Positions 1 through 5,008 of a DNA stretch of 5,008 nt are shown in pieces; within the stretch, counting starts at the first letter, position 1; each line of letters opens with the position of its first letter. The stretch lies in contig JAGPVK010000225.1 in the NCBI GenBank assembly GCA_018067055.1, forward strand, positions 1 to 5,008, given 5' to 3'. This DNA comes from Sphingomonadales bacterium (GTDB lineage: Bacteria; Pseudomonadota; Alphaproteobacteria; Sphingomonadales; Sphingomonadaceae). The notes beneath the pieces are model-generated. The model worked only from the letters and a program-made list of their open reading frames with translations, made no database searches and had not been told where the DNA came from. A program made the translations under genes and the position numbers.

Positions 1-1068
1 GACCAGGCCGCCTACATCAAATGTCGAGCCGGCTCCGATCACGATCCCGCCCGGGCTGTAGAACCAGATATTGCCGCCGATCGGGCCATTGCTGGCGCCC
101 AGCCGGCTGCTGACATTGCCGCTAAAGGCTATGCCACGGGGATCGCCGGAGGTGGTGGTGCCGGTCGGCAATATTCGGCTCAGGACCGTATAACCTGAAT
201 TCGGCCCAACAAATGTCAGGGAAGTGCCGCCTGGCAGGATATTGATCAAATCATCGCTATTCGCTGTATCCAGAGGAGCCCAGTTGATGAATGTTTCGGG
301 TCCGGATACCGTCACAACATCGGCATTGGCTGCTGTTGAAACTGTCGTAACGGCAGATGCAGAAACGCCATTCGCCTGAAAGGCCTGGGTAGCCGATATT
401 CGTGCCGCAATGGCCTGTGATCCATTGATCGGGACCATCCCGGCAGGAACTTGCGGCTGATTGGCACCGGACAGCGTGATCGGCGCACTGATCCGGATAG
501 TTTCCAGCCCCAGTTCAACCGGCGATGAAATTCGCACATTGCTGATCTCGAAATCGGGCAGGGCCTGATGGGGTTGATAAGCCGCAGGCAAGGAAATCGG
601 TGAAGAAATCCGTATATTGCGCGGATTGAAATCCGGGCTTTGACGGGTTTGAAGTAACGGTGCCGGAGCGCTGATCCGGACCTCAGCGACAGGCAAGGGA
701 CTGATTGGCGCAGAAATACGAATGTCGCTGACTGGCAGCGGATTGATCGGCGCAGAAATCCGGATGTTGTTTACCGGTAGCGGATTCAGCGGCGTCGAGA
801 TCCTGATGTCGCGCGCATGGAAATCAGGCGTGCGATTGTGCGGCTGGATTTGCGCCATTTCGGGGCGCAGGCTGCGGACATTGTTGCCGTGCGCCGCATT
901 TGCCATGGCCAAGCCGGGGGCACGCAGTTGCACCTGCGCCTGAGATGTCTGCGGTGCGGACGCGAGCAGGAAGGCCGCTGCCGCTACCGAACTGCCTGAC
1001 AACCATCGCATTTTTCTGGACCGTCCCGGTCCGGATTTGTGCCGCATTTCCTGCGCTTTGCTGGTCAT
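1..1068 (-). CDS. Filamentous-haemagglutinin-like TpsA exoprotein, N-terminal part (runs off left edge)
   Basis: This reading frame is open from an ATG at 1068 to the left edge: 356 codons with no stop, so the C-terminal part is missing. The start is supported by GAGG at 1077-1080, 8 nt upstream; internal ATGs at codons 8 and 20 are less likely. Residues 1-44 look like a long signal peptide: a basic N-region (KSGPGRSRK), a hydrophobic core at about 28-38, and probable cleavage after SQA (residue 44). Residues about 81-199 form a repetitive segment with seven [IV]RIS[TAS]P motifs. From about residue 239 the sequence resembles a TPS secretion domain, with VVTVSGPETFINW, then INILPGG, then NIWFYSPGGIVIGAGS and FDVGGLV at the edge. 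In this family the domain is read by the TpsB transporter. The canonical NPNGI box is SPGGI here. No cysteine is visible, which suits a secreted beta-helical protein. It follows tpsB by 46 bp, so the two are probably co-expressed. The final function (adhesin or other) lies in the missing part and cannot be named. Confidence 0.85.
   Translation of the reverse strand, partial: MTSKAQEMRHKSGPGRSRKMRWLSGSSVAAAAFLLASAPQTSQAQVQLRAPGLAMANAAHGNNVRSLRPEMAQIQPHNRTPDFHARDIRISTPLNPLPVNNIRISAPINPLPVSDIRISAPISPLPVAEVRISAPAPLLQTRQSPDFNPRNIRISSPISLPAAYQPHQALPDFEISNVRISSPVELGLETIRISAPITLSGANQPQVPAGMVPINGSQAIAARISATQAFQANGVSASAVTTVSTAANADVVTVSGPETFINWAPLDTANSDDLINILPGGTSLTFVGPNSGYTVLSRILPTGTTTSGDPRGIAFSGNVSSRLGASNGPIGGNIWFYSPGGIVIGAGSTFDVGGLV
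472..636 (-). repeat. Degenerate copies of the RIS[AS]P repeat with PDF lead-in
   Basis: Residues 145-199 of the TpsA-like protein continue the repeat with irregular spacing: NIRISSP (151-157), NVRISSP (177-183) and TIRISAP (190-196). A longer motif, PDF-x3-[DN][IV]RIS, occurs before the first tandem unit (residues 81-91, bases 796-828) and twice here (residues 145-155 and 171-181). This suggests an older, larger repeat unit that has partly decayed or been interrupted. A weaker trace, ARISA, is at residues 222-226. Confidence 0.7.
643..810 (-). repeat. Four tandem 42-bp (14-residue) units, [DNE][IV]RIS[TA]P-x2-PLPV-x
   Basis: Coding repeat within the TpsA-like gene, residues 87-142. The units lie at 769-810, 727-768, 685-726 and 643-684. 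They read DIRISTPLNPLPVN, NIRISAPINPLPVS, DIRISAPISPLPVA and EVRISAPAPLLQTR; the last is degenerate in its second half. The DNA copies differ at many synonymous sites (R-I-S is AGG-ATC-TCG, CGG-ATT-TCT, CGT-ATT-TCT and CGG-ATC-AGC), so the protein motif rather than the DNA is what is conserved. The proline-rich alternation suggests an extended or beta-strand-forming spacer, but no known domain is recognised. Confidence 0.85.
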
Positions 1069-1076
1069 AAGACTAT

Positions 1077-1080
1077 CCTC
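1077..1080 (-). promoter_or_regulatory. Ribosome binding site of the TpsA-like gene
   Basis: GAGG on the minus strand, 8 nt before the ATG at 1068. It decides the start among three in-frame ATGs (1068, 1047, 1011) and gives the product an extended basic N-region ahead of the signal-peptide core. Confidence 0.65.
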
Positions 1081-1114
1081 AATTCAAACATCGTCTGGTC
1101 AAAATATCGTGGCA

Positions 1115-2908
1115 TCATTGGTGCCTCCACGGTGCAAGCTGGACGGTGAGTGTCATCATTGCCCGGGCGCTGTCCCGGCGCGTCTGGAAACCGGCGCGTT
1201 TCAGCGGCACCACCGCCATCACATCAAGACTGGCTTGCTGGCCGATGGTCGCTCTGAAGCCGCCGCCGGCGGAATAGAGCTTCTGCGGGTCACCCGGAAT
1301 ATTCTTGTTCCACACGCCCATCATGTCGAAAAACAGATAGGGCTGGATCGCGATCCCCTGAACGGTCTCCGGCAACAACGACCCGTAGCTGACCTCCGTC
1401 TGCAGACCATAGCCGCTGTCTCCGATGATCGTCCCCGGATCATAGCCACGGCCTGTCGTATAATTGCCGCCGGAAATTTCTTCGTAGGAGAACAAGGCGT
1501 CGGGTGAATATTGCAGCCTTGGTTTTAACGTAAATGCCAGCAGCGGCGTCGGACGAAAGTCGATTTTTGCCTGTCCCCTGATGACGAAGGCGGTCGGATC
1601 GCCATCGGCTCGGGTTGGCAAGACCGTCTGGCCAATGCAATTGACAAAGGCAGGGCCGCAGCCCTGGCTGGCGCCCAATATGTCGAGGCCTTGCCGGATT
1701 TCCAGTGAACCGCCGATACCCCATTTGGGTTCGAAAGCGGAATAGCCACCAATGCCGGAAATGCTGCCAGGTTCGATCTGATTGAAGTCCAGCCGGGCGT
1801 AAGCAATGCTCAGACGGTCTTCATTGGTTCGGACACCCAACAGGTCGGTTCGCTGATCTATATAGTCGAGCCCGACGGTACCGAAAATATTGTGGGATTG
1901 CTTGCGAATGAACGGGTAGCTTGCGTAAGCGCTGGCGACCAGCGTCTCCGACCGGATATCAAATCCACCGGCCAGTTCCGGTTTGGTCCACGCATAGGTG
2001 AAATCGCCACCGAATTTCAGACCTTCGCCGCCCACCCGGAATTGATGGCTGGCTTGCAGCACCTGCTGCTCCTTGAAATCGGAGGTGGAATAGCCGCTGA
2101 TCACGGTTTCATCGCCCATTCCGGTCAGTCCATTGAAGCGGATCCGGGCCAGTCCGCCGAACCGTCCGACTGCTTCCGACCCGAAGTTCTGGATATTGAC
2201 GTCGGCATAGATCGGTGTGCGGATCACATTGAACTCGCCGACGACTTCGCCTGGTCGGCCGCCGGATTCTGCCGAAACCGGACGGAGCGATAGACGAACG
2301 TCCAGCCCCGGTATATCCCGTGCCAGCAGCAGATAGCGATCGGCCGTGTTGATGTTGAAAACCGGCTGTGCTGCCAGCTTCTGGATATATTTCTGCAGCA
2401 GGCCTTCGGATGATCCGGCATTGCCCCGGACCTGCACCGCGGTCATCCGCGCCATCAGCACATCAAAACGGACCATGCCCTGATCGATGGTTTGCGGCGG
2501 CACCTGCACGGCCGCCAGATAGCCATCGTTGCGGAGTATCGTCGCCGCCCGGTCACGGATATCGCAGACGACCGACACCGGCACTTGCTGACCGACATAT
2601 TCTGCGTAGGATGCGCTCAGCGATGCCGGGTCAACCGAAATCAGTCCGGTAAAGTCGACTGATTTCAGCGTGAACCGAACGTCCGAAAATTCCGGTCCGG
2701 CAAGCGGGCAGGCGGAGCGTTCCACGTCTCCGTCAACGGTCAGTTGCTGGGCCTGGCCCTTCAGCGCTTCATCGATGATCCCGCGCTGGATTTCTTCTCT
2801 GGTCGGCGCAGCGGCGGAAGACTGCCCCCAGGCTGGCAGGCTAGATGAAAACATGGCGATGCCAGCCATCAAAACAGTTGTTCGAAACATAGTGCGCGCG
2901 CGCGACAT
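1115..2908 (-). CDS. Two-partner secretion outer-membrane transporter, ShlB/FhaC/HecB (TpsB) family
   Basis: Complete 597-residue protein, close to the usual size of this Omp85-superfamily group. It would sit in the outer membrane and export the TpsA-like protein encoded 46 bp downstream. The ATG at 2908 is preceded by GGGG (2915-2918); an ATG at codon 7 has no such site. A signal peptide covers residues 1-28, with probable cleavage after AWG. Residues about 36-55 form a predicted helix, at the position of the FhaC plug helix. Two POTRA domains follow: about 77-151 (VRFTLKSVDFTG to VRFDVL) and about 153-229 (MTAVQVRGN to EFNVIR). The rest is a beta-barrel with alternating strands. The loop-6 tetrad of the family is present as GRGY (486-489, Arg487), and FFDMMGVW (526-533) matches the F-x-D-x-G-x-V motif near the C-terminus. 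Four cysteines (67, 115, 417, 424) could form two disulfides. The protein ends in APWRHQ, not the C-terminal aromatic residue of many barrels. Confidence 0.93.
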   Translation of the reverse strand: MSRARTMFRTTVLMAGIAMFSSSLPAWGQSSAAAPTREEIQRGIIDEALKGQAQQLTVDGDVERSACPLAGPEFSDVRFTLKSVDFTGLISVDPASLSASYAEYVGQQVPVSVVCDIRDRAATILRNDGYLAAVQVPPQTIDQGMVRFDVLMARMTAVQVRGNAGSSEGLLQKYIQKLAAQPVFNINTADRYLLLARDIPGLDVRLSLRPVSAESGGRPGEVVGEFNVIRTPIYADVNIQNFGSEAVGRFGGLARIRFNGLTGMGDETVISGYSTSDFKEQQVLQASHQFRVGGEGLKFGGDFTYAWTKPELAGGFDIRSETLVASAYASYPFIRKQSHNIFGTVGLDYIDQRTDLLGVRTNEDRLSIAYARLDFNQIEPGSISGIGGYSAFEPKWGIGGSLEIRQGLDILGASQGCGPAFVNCIGQTVLPTRADGDPTAFVIRGQAKIDFRPTPLLAFTLKPRLQYSPDALFSYEEISGGNYTTGRGYDPGTIIGDSGYGLQTEVSYGSLLPETVQGIAIQPYLFFDMMGVWNKNIPGDPQKLYSAGGGFRATIGQQASLDVMAVVPLKRAGFQTRRDSARAMMTLTVQLAPWRHQ

Positions 2909-2914
2909 ATTTAT

Positions 2915-2918
2915 CCCC
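2915..2918 (-). promoter_or_regulatory. Ribosome binding site of tpsB
   Basis: GGGG (in ACGGGGATAA) on the minus strand, 6 nt before the ATG at 2908. It favours this start over the in-frame ATG at 2890, which is preceded only by an alternating GC run. Confidence 0.55.
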
Positions 2919-2942
2919 GTGTTGCGATGATCCCGGCGCGAC

Positions 2943-3011
2943 CCGATGAATCATCAAATATTGATTTCTGCCGTCCGCCCCTTATTCAGGACGGCAGAAA
3001 TTCGTCATCGG
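2943..3011. promoter_or_regulatory. Nested inverted repeats filling the tpsB upstream gap, possible control region
   Basis: Three more dyads surround the 13-bp stem. CCGATGA (2943-2949) pairs with TCATCGG (3005-3011), the latter directly next to the FecR-like stop codon, and so encloses the hairpin. GATGA-a-TCATC (2945-2955) and ATCAA-ata-TTGAT (2953-2965) are short palindromes in a locally AT-rich patch, in the style of operator half-sites. GATGA at 2945-2949 can pair either with 2951-2955 (DNA palindrome) or with 3005-3009 (RNA stem). No -35/-10 pair could be assigned with confidence. A regulator binding site or internal tpsB promoter is possible but unproven. Confidence 0.4.
2964..3001 (-). 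other. Perfect 13-bp stem-loop between the FecR-like gene and tpsB
   Basis: The arm at 2964-2976 (ATTTCTGCCGTCC on the plus strand) is the exact reverse complement of 2989-3001, with a 12-nt loop between them. In the minus-strand transcript it would form a stable hairpin 10 nt after the FecR-like stop codon and about 55 nt before the tpsB start. No U-run follows on either strand, so a classical intrinsic terminator is unlikely. An RNA stability or processing element, or a weak attenuator separating regulatory from structural genes, fits better. This function is inferred. Confidence 0.75.
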
Positions 3012-3812
3012 CTAACCCTGATCAGCTGGCTCGCCGCTGTTCGCATTCAGGGTTTCGACCAGCAGATCCAGCTGGCCGTCGCACCCGTTTTCGATCAGCA
3101 TCGAAGCTGCATCATCGAGGTCGGTTGGCTGGTTCTGCAGCACGACAAAATTCACCTCGACAGATTGCGATACGCTCGAGCCGAGCAGGCGATAGTTGGC
3201 GCCGTCGGTGACCGGCAGAGCATCCTTCGGCCAGGCTTTCAGCGCGCTGCCTTGCCGCCAGGCAAGTTCGGTAACATTGCCATTGGCCGGTTCTACGATC
3301 GAGGCGGTTGCCGATCCGGTGTAGTCGGGCCGCCAGAGCACCAGCGCATTGGCATCTGCGACACAGAATTTTCCGCCCTTGGTCACGTCCAGAAACCAGA
3401 GGTTAGGATTGCTCGGCGTTTCAACGGCAGCGCTGACGGCAGAGCGAACCGCTCCGGTTCTCGCCCGGCTGCTGCCGCGATTGTTGATGAAACTGGACAG
3501 CCGCCCCGACGCGCTCGATGCGGATCCGCCGCCTTGTGCCAGCGAATAGGTTCCCGGACCTTTCAGGACGCGCGTGCCCGACTTGGTCAGGATCGTTATC
3601 TGGTCCTGAGCCTTCAGAGTGACTTTCGCGTCATTCGCCATTTTCTTGCCGGCCGGGTAGCTGCTGGCTGACGGTCCGGTCGATCGCACGACCATATTTT
3701 GAGCCATCGCAACGCCGCTAACTCCGAAAAGCAGAGCCGTGCCCAGAGCCGCCTTTACAAATCGGGATGCAATTTTGCCGCAGATTGCGGACCTATTTTT
3801 ATCCAAGTGCAT
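3012..3812 (-). CDS. Exported FecR-like protein of unknown function
   Basis: A 266-residue protein is read from the ATG at 3812. The frame is open further up to an ATG at 3878 (288 residues), but GGAG at 3819-3822 lies 6 nt before 3812, and only from there does the product begin with a normal signal peptide: a basic N-region, a hydrophobic core at about 21-34, and cleavage after AMA (residue 37). The mature N-terminal part (about 41-91) includes VRSTGPSASSYPAGK and then LKAQDQITILTKSGTRVLKGPGTY. It resembles the short FecR-like module found in exported alphaproteobacterial proteins. A flexible Ser/Arg/Gly-rich linker (about 94-130) leads to a second module (about 135-255) with LWFLDVTKGGKFCVAD, LWRPD and a late IENGCDGQ. 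Cys150 and Cys244 could form a disulfide. It is not a classical FecR sigma regulator: there is no N-terminal anti-sigma region and no sigma factor gene is visible. A periplasmic location is predicted. Its start overlaps the cyclase gene, which suggests a joint role. Confidence 0.8.
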   Translation of the reverse strand: MHLDKNRSAICGKIASRFVKAALGTALLFGVSGVAMAQNMVVRSTGPSASSYPAGKKMANDAKVTLKAQDQITILTKSGTRVLKGPGTYSLAQGGGSASSASGRLSSFINNRGSSRARTGAVRSAVSAAVETPSNPNLWFLDVTKGGKFCVADANALVLWRPDYTGSATASIVEPANGNVTELAWRQGSALKAWPKDALPVTDGANYRLLGSSVSQSVEVNFVVLQNQPTDLDDAASMLIENGCDGQLDLLVETLNANSGEPADQG

Positions 3813-5008
3813 AGCTTTCTCCATTTTTTGTCTTTTCCAGTCGTTTTTGCAAATTGGCGAGACCCAGGTCTCCGCCATATCGCTTGATCATGGCACCCAG
3901 TGCCTGAACAGAACCAGTATCACCATTTTCATGGGCCACTATGACTGCGGTCACTGCTGCACGATCTTTTTCTTCCCAGTCGGGTACCGGTTCGAATACG
4001 TCGACAGGCGTGGATCGGCCGCGCAGCGTGATCCGGCCCATCGGGCGGAACCAGTCGAGGCCGGTTCGTTCCATCGCTTCCCGGCTCAGCAAGACCTTGG
4101 TCTCCAGCGTCTTGTTGGCCGCTTCCAGCCGCGCTGCGGTATTCATCGCATCGCCCAGAGCGGTATATTGGATCCGGCCTTCACCGCCAAAATTTCCGAC
4201 GATGGCATCGCCGTAATGCATGCCAACCCGAGTCCTGCCGATCGGTGGCACCCCTTCGGGAACATTTTTGCGAAATTCTTCTCCGGCCAGATAAAGCGCA
4301 TAGGCCGCTTTCGCTGCGCGCTCGCCATCATCGGGATAGGCGATCGGAGCGCCCCAGAAAGTGACCAGCGCATCGCCGACGAATTTGTCGATGGTGCCGC
4401 CATATTCCAGCGCGACCTCGCTCAGCCGGTCGAGATAATCGTTCAGCAGGGTAGCGACCATTTCCGGTTCGATCGCATGGGTCAATTTGGTAAAGCCCTC
4501 GAGATCGGTAAAGACCGCGAAAATCTTGCGCTTCTCACCATGCAGCGCCAGTTTCTCGGGATCTTTCAATATCTCGTTGGCAATCGATTTGGGCAGATAT
4601 TTGCCCAGGGCATTTTGCGCAAAGGCGCGCTGCTTCGAGTTGACCGTGCGCGCGGCAGAACCGACCGAGGCATAGCCGAGCAACCATCCGACAGCCCAGC
4701 CAAAGGCAGGCAGCGAAAGCGTATCGATCCCGATATTCTGCAACAGGAAGGGAAAGATCAGGAAAAATGCGAACTGGCCGATCAATATGAAGCCAACCTT
4801 CAGCGCATTGCCGATGATCAGTGCAGACAGGCCGCCGCATATCGCAACGATCAGCGCCGCTATCCACAAGGTCCAGGTCGGGATTGGCGTTGGCAGATCA
4901 TCATTGAGCAATTGGGCCAGCATGTGAGCATGCACTTCCAGCCCGATCATCTTGCCGTCATCGCCCTTGATATCGGCCAGCCCCCCGACCGGAGTTTCAA
5001 ATCGATCG
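3799..5008 (-). CDS. CHASE2-domain class III adenylate cyclase, C-terminal part (runs off right edge)
   Basis: The frame is open from the right edge (first full codon at 5007) to TAA at 3799, giving 402 visible residues; the ATG at 4950 is internal. Numbering is from codon 5007. Residues 1-34 (DRFETPVGG, then MIGLEVHAHMLAQLL) match the end of a periplasmic CHASE2 sensor domain, most of which is missing. Three membrane segments follow at about 45-65, 69-90 and 98-117. The cytoplasmic class III cyclase domain spans about 159-339. Metal ligands are Asp168 (FTDLEGFT) and Asp212 (KFVGDALVTFWG). Lys208 is the purine-binding lysine, and Thr282 (QYTALGD) stands where class IIIa enzymes have Asp, which indicates class IIIb. 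Asn289 and Arg293 (DAMNTAARLE) are the transition-state pair. The full catalytic set suggests an active homodimer making cAMP from ATP. A tail of about 60 residues follows, with no recognised domain. The gene overlaps the FecR-like gene by 14 bp. CHASE2 sensors have unknown ligands. Confidence 0.92.
   Translation of the reverse strand, partial: DRFETPVGGLADIKGDDGKMIGLEVHAHMLAQLLNDDLPTPIPTWTLWIAALIVAICGGLSALIIGNALKVGFILIGQFAFFLIFPFLLQNIGIDTLSLPAFGWAVGWLLGYASVGSAARTVNSKQRAFAQNALGKYLPKSIANEILKDPEKLALHGEKRKIFAVFTDLEGFTKLTHAIEPEMVATLLNDYLDRLSEVALEYGGTIDKFVGDALVTFWGAPIAYPDDGERAAKAAYALYLAGEEFRKNVPEGVPPIGRTRVGMHYGDAIVGNFGGEGRIQYTALGDAMNTAARLEAANKTLETKVLLSREAMERTGLDWFRPMGRITLRGRSTPVDVFEPVPDWEEKDRAAVTAVIVAHENGDTGSVQALGAMIKRYGGDLGLANLQKRLEKTKNGESYALG
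3819..3822 (-). promoter_or_regulatory. Ribosome binding site of the FecR-like gene, inside the cyclase gene
   Basis: GGAG on the minus strand, 6 nt before the ATG at 3812. It lies within the last codons of the cyclase gene, so translation of the FecR-like gene is probably coupled to translation of the cyclase. It decides the start against the ATGs at 3878 and 3824. Confidence 0.65.

Noticed and set aside
643..810. CRISPR-like array of 42-bp units
   Set aside because: The units are contiguous without spacers, diverge at synonymous positions, and keep one protein reading frame; this is a coding repeat.
824..1006. Minus-strand 60-codon frame near the start of the TpsA-like gene
   Set aside because: It is a different frame within the TpsA-like gene, whose own frame has a ribosome binding site, signal peptide, repeats and TPS domain.
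1037..1507. Plus-strand open frame of 156 codons
   Set aside because: It lies opposite the 3' end of tpsB and the tpsA start; the translation shows no family features, whereas the minus strand here encodes conserved barrel motifs.
2891..2905. Alternating GC run near the tpsB start, possible Z-DNA or slippage site
   Set aside because: It is short and fully explained by the Ser-Arg-Ala-Arg codons at the start of tpsB; no in-frame alternative product is seen.
2964..3001. Intrinsic transcription terminator
   Set aside because: The stem is strong, but neither strand has the following T-run; the flanks are CAATATTTG on the minus strand and TCGTC on the plus strand.
2946..3671. Plus-strand open frame of 241 codons
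   Set aside because: It lies opposite the FecR-like gene and the intergenic hairpin, has no recognisable domain or good ribosome binding site, and its composition is that of an antisense shadow of a GC-rich gene.
3813..3878. Upstream start of the FecR-like gene at 3878
   Set aside because: It would place 22 polar residues before the signal peptide and enlarge the overlap with the cyclase; the ATG at 3812 has a better-placed GGAG.
3799..4950. Cyclase start at the ATG at 4950
   Set aside because: The frame stays open to the window edge, and the residues before this Met (DRFETPVGG) belong to the conserved end of the CHASE2 domain.

Overview
All four genes in this window lie on the minus strand, so they are transcribed from right to left. 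In transcription order they are: (1) the 3' part of a membrane-bound CHASE2-type adenylate cyclase, cut by the right edge; (2) a small exported FecR-like protein whose start overlaps the end of the cyclase; (3) a complete outer-membrane two-partner-secretion transporter of the ShlB/FhaC/HecB (TpsB) family; (4) the N-terminal 356 codons of its probable secreted substrate, a filamentous-haemagglutinin-like (TpsA) protein, cut by the left edge. Spacings are 14 bp of overlap, a 103-bp gap and a 46-bp gap, so a single operon is likely. No convincing promoter or intrinsic terminator is visible, and no stretch over 300 bp lacks a gene.

Organism: the sequence looks moderately GC-rich. The divergent secretion domain of the TpsA protein (SPGGI in place of the usual NPNGI) and the combination of CHASE2 cyclase, FecR-like protein and TPS pair resemble loci I recall from alphaproteobacteria of the order Sphingomonadales (Sphingopyxis/Sphingorhabdus-like). 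This is an inference from memory, not a database result.

How the genes may work together: TpsB would recognise the TpsA secretion domain in the periplasm and pass the exoprotein through its 16-stranded barrel to the cell surface. The CHASE2 domain would sense something on the periplasmic side and control cAMP synthesis in the cytoplasm. The FecR-like protein is exported, so it could act as a periplasmic partner of CHASE2 or of the secretion pair; its role is unknown.

Most unusual points: a repetitive segment with seven copies of an [IV]RIS[TAS]P motif (the first four in 14-residue/42-bp steps) lies between the TpsA signal peptide and its secretion domain, where this class of protein normally has almost no spacer. 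In addition, the gap upstream of tpsB holds a nested set of inverted repeats, including a perfect 13-bp stem.
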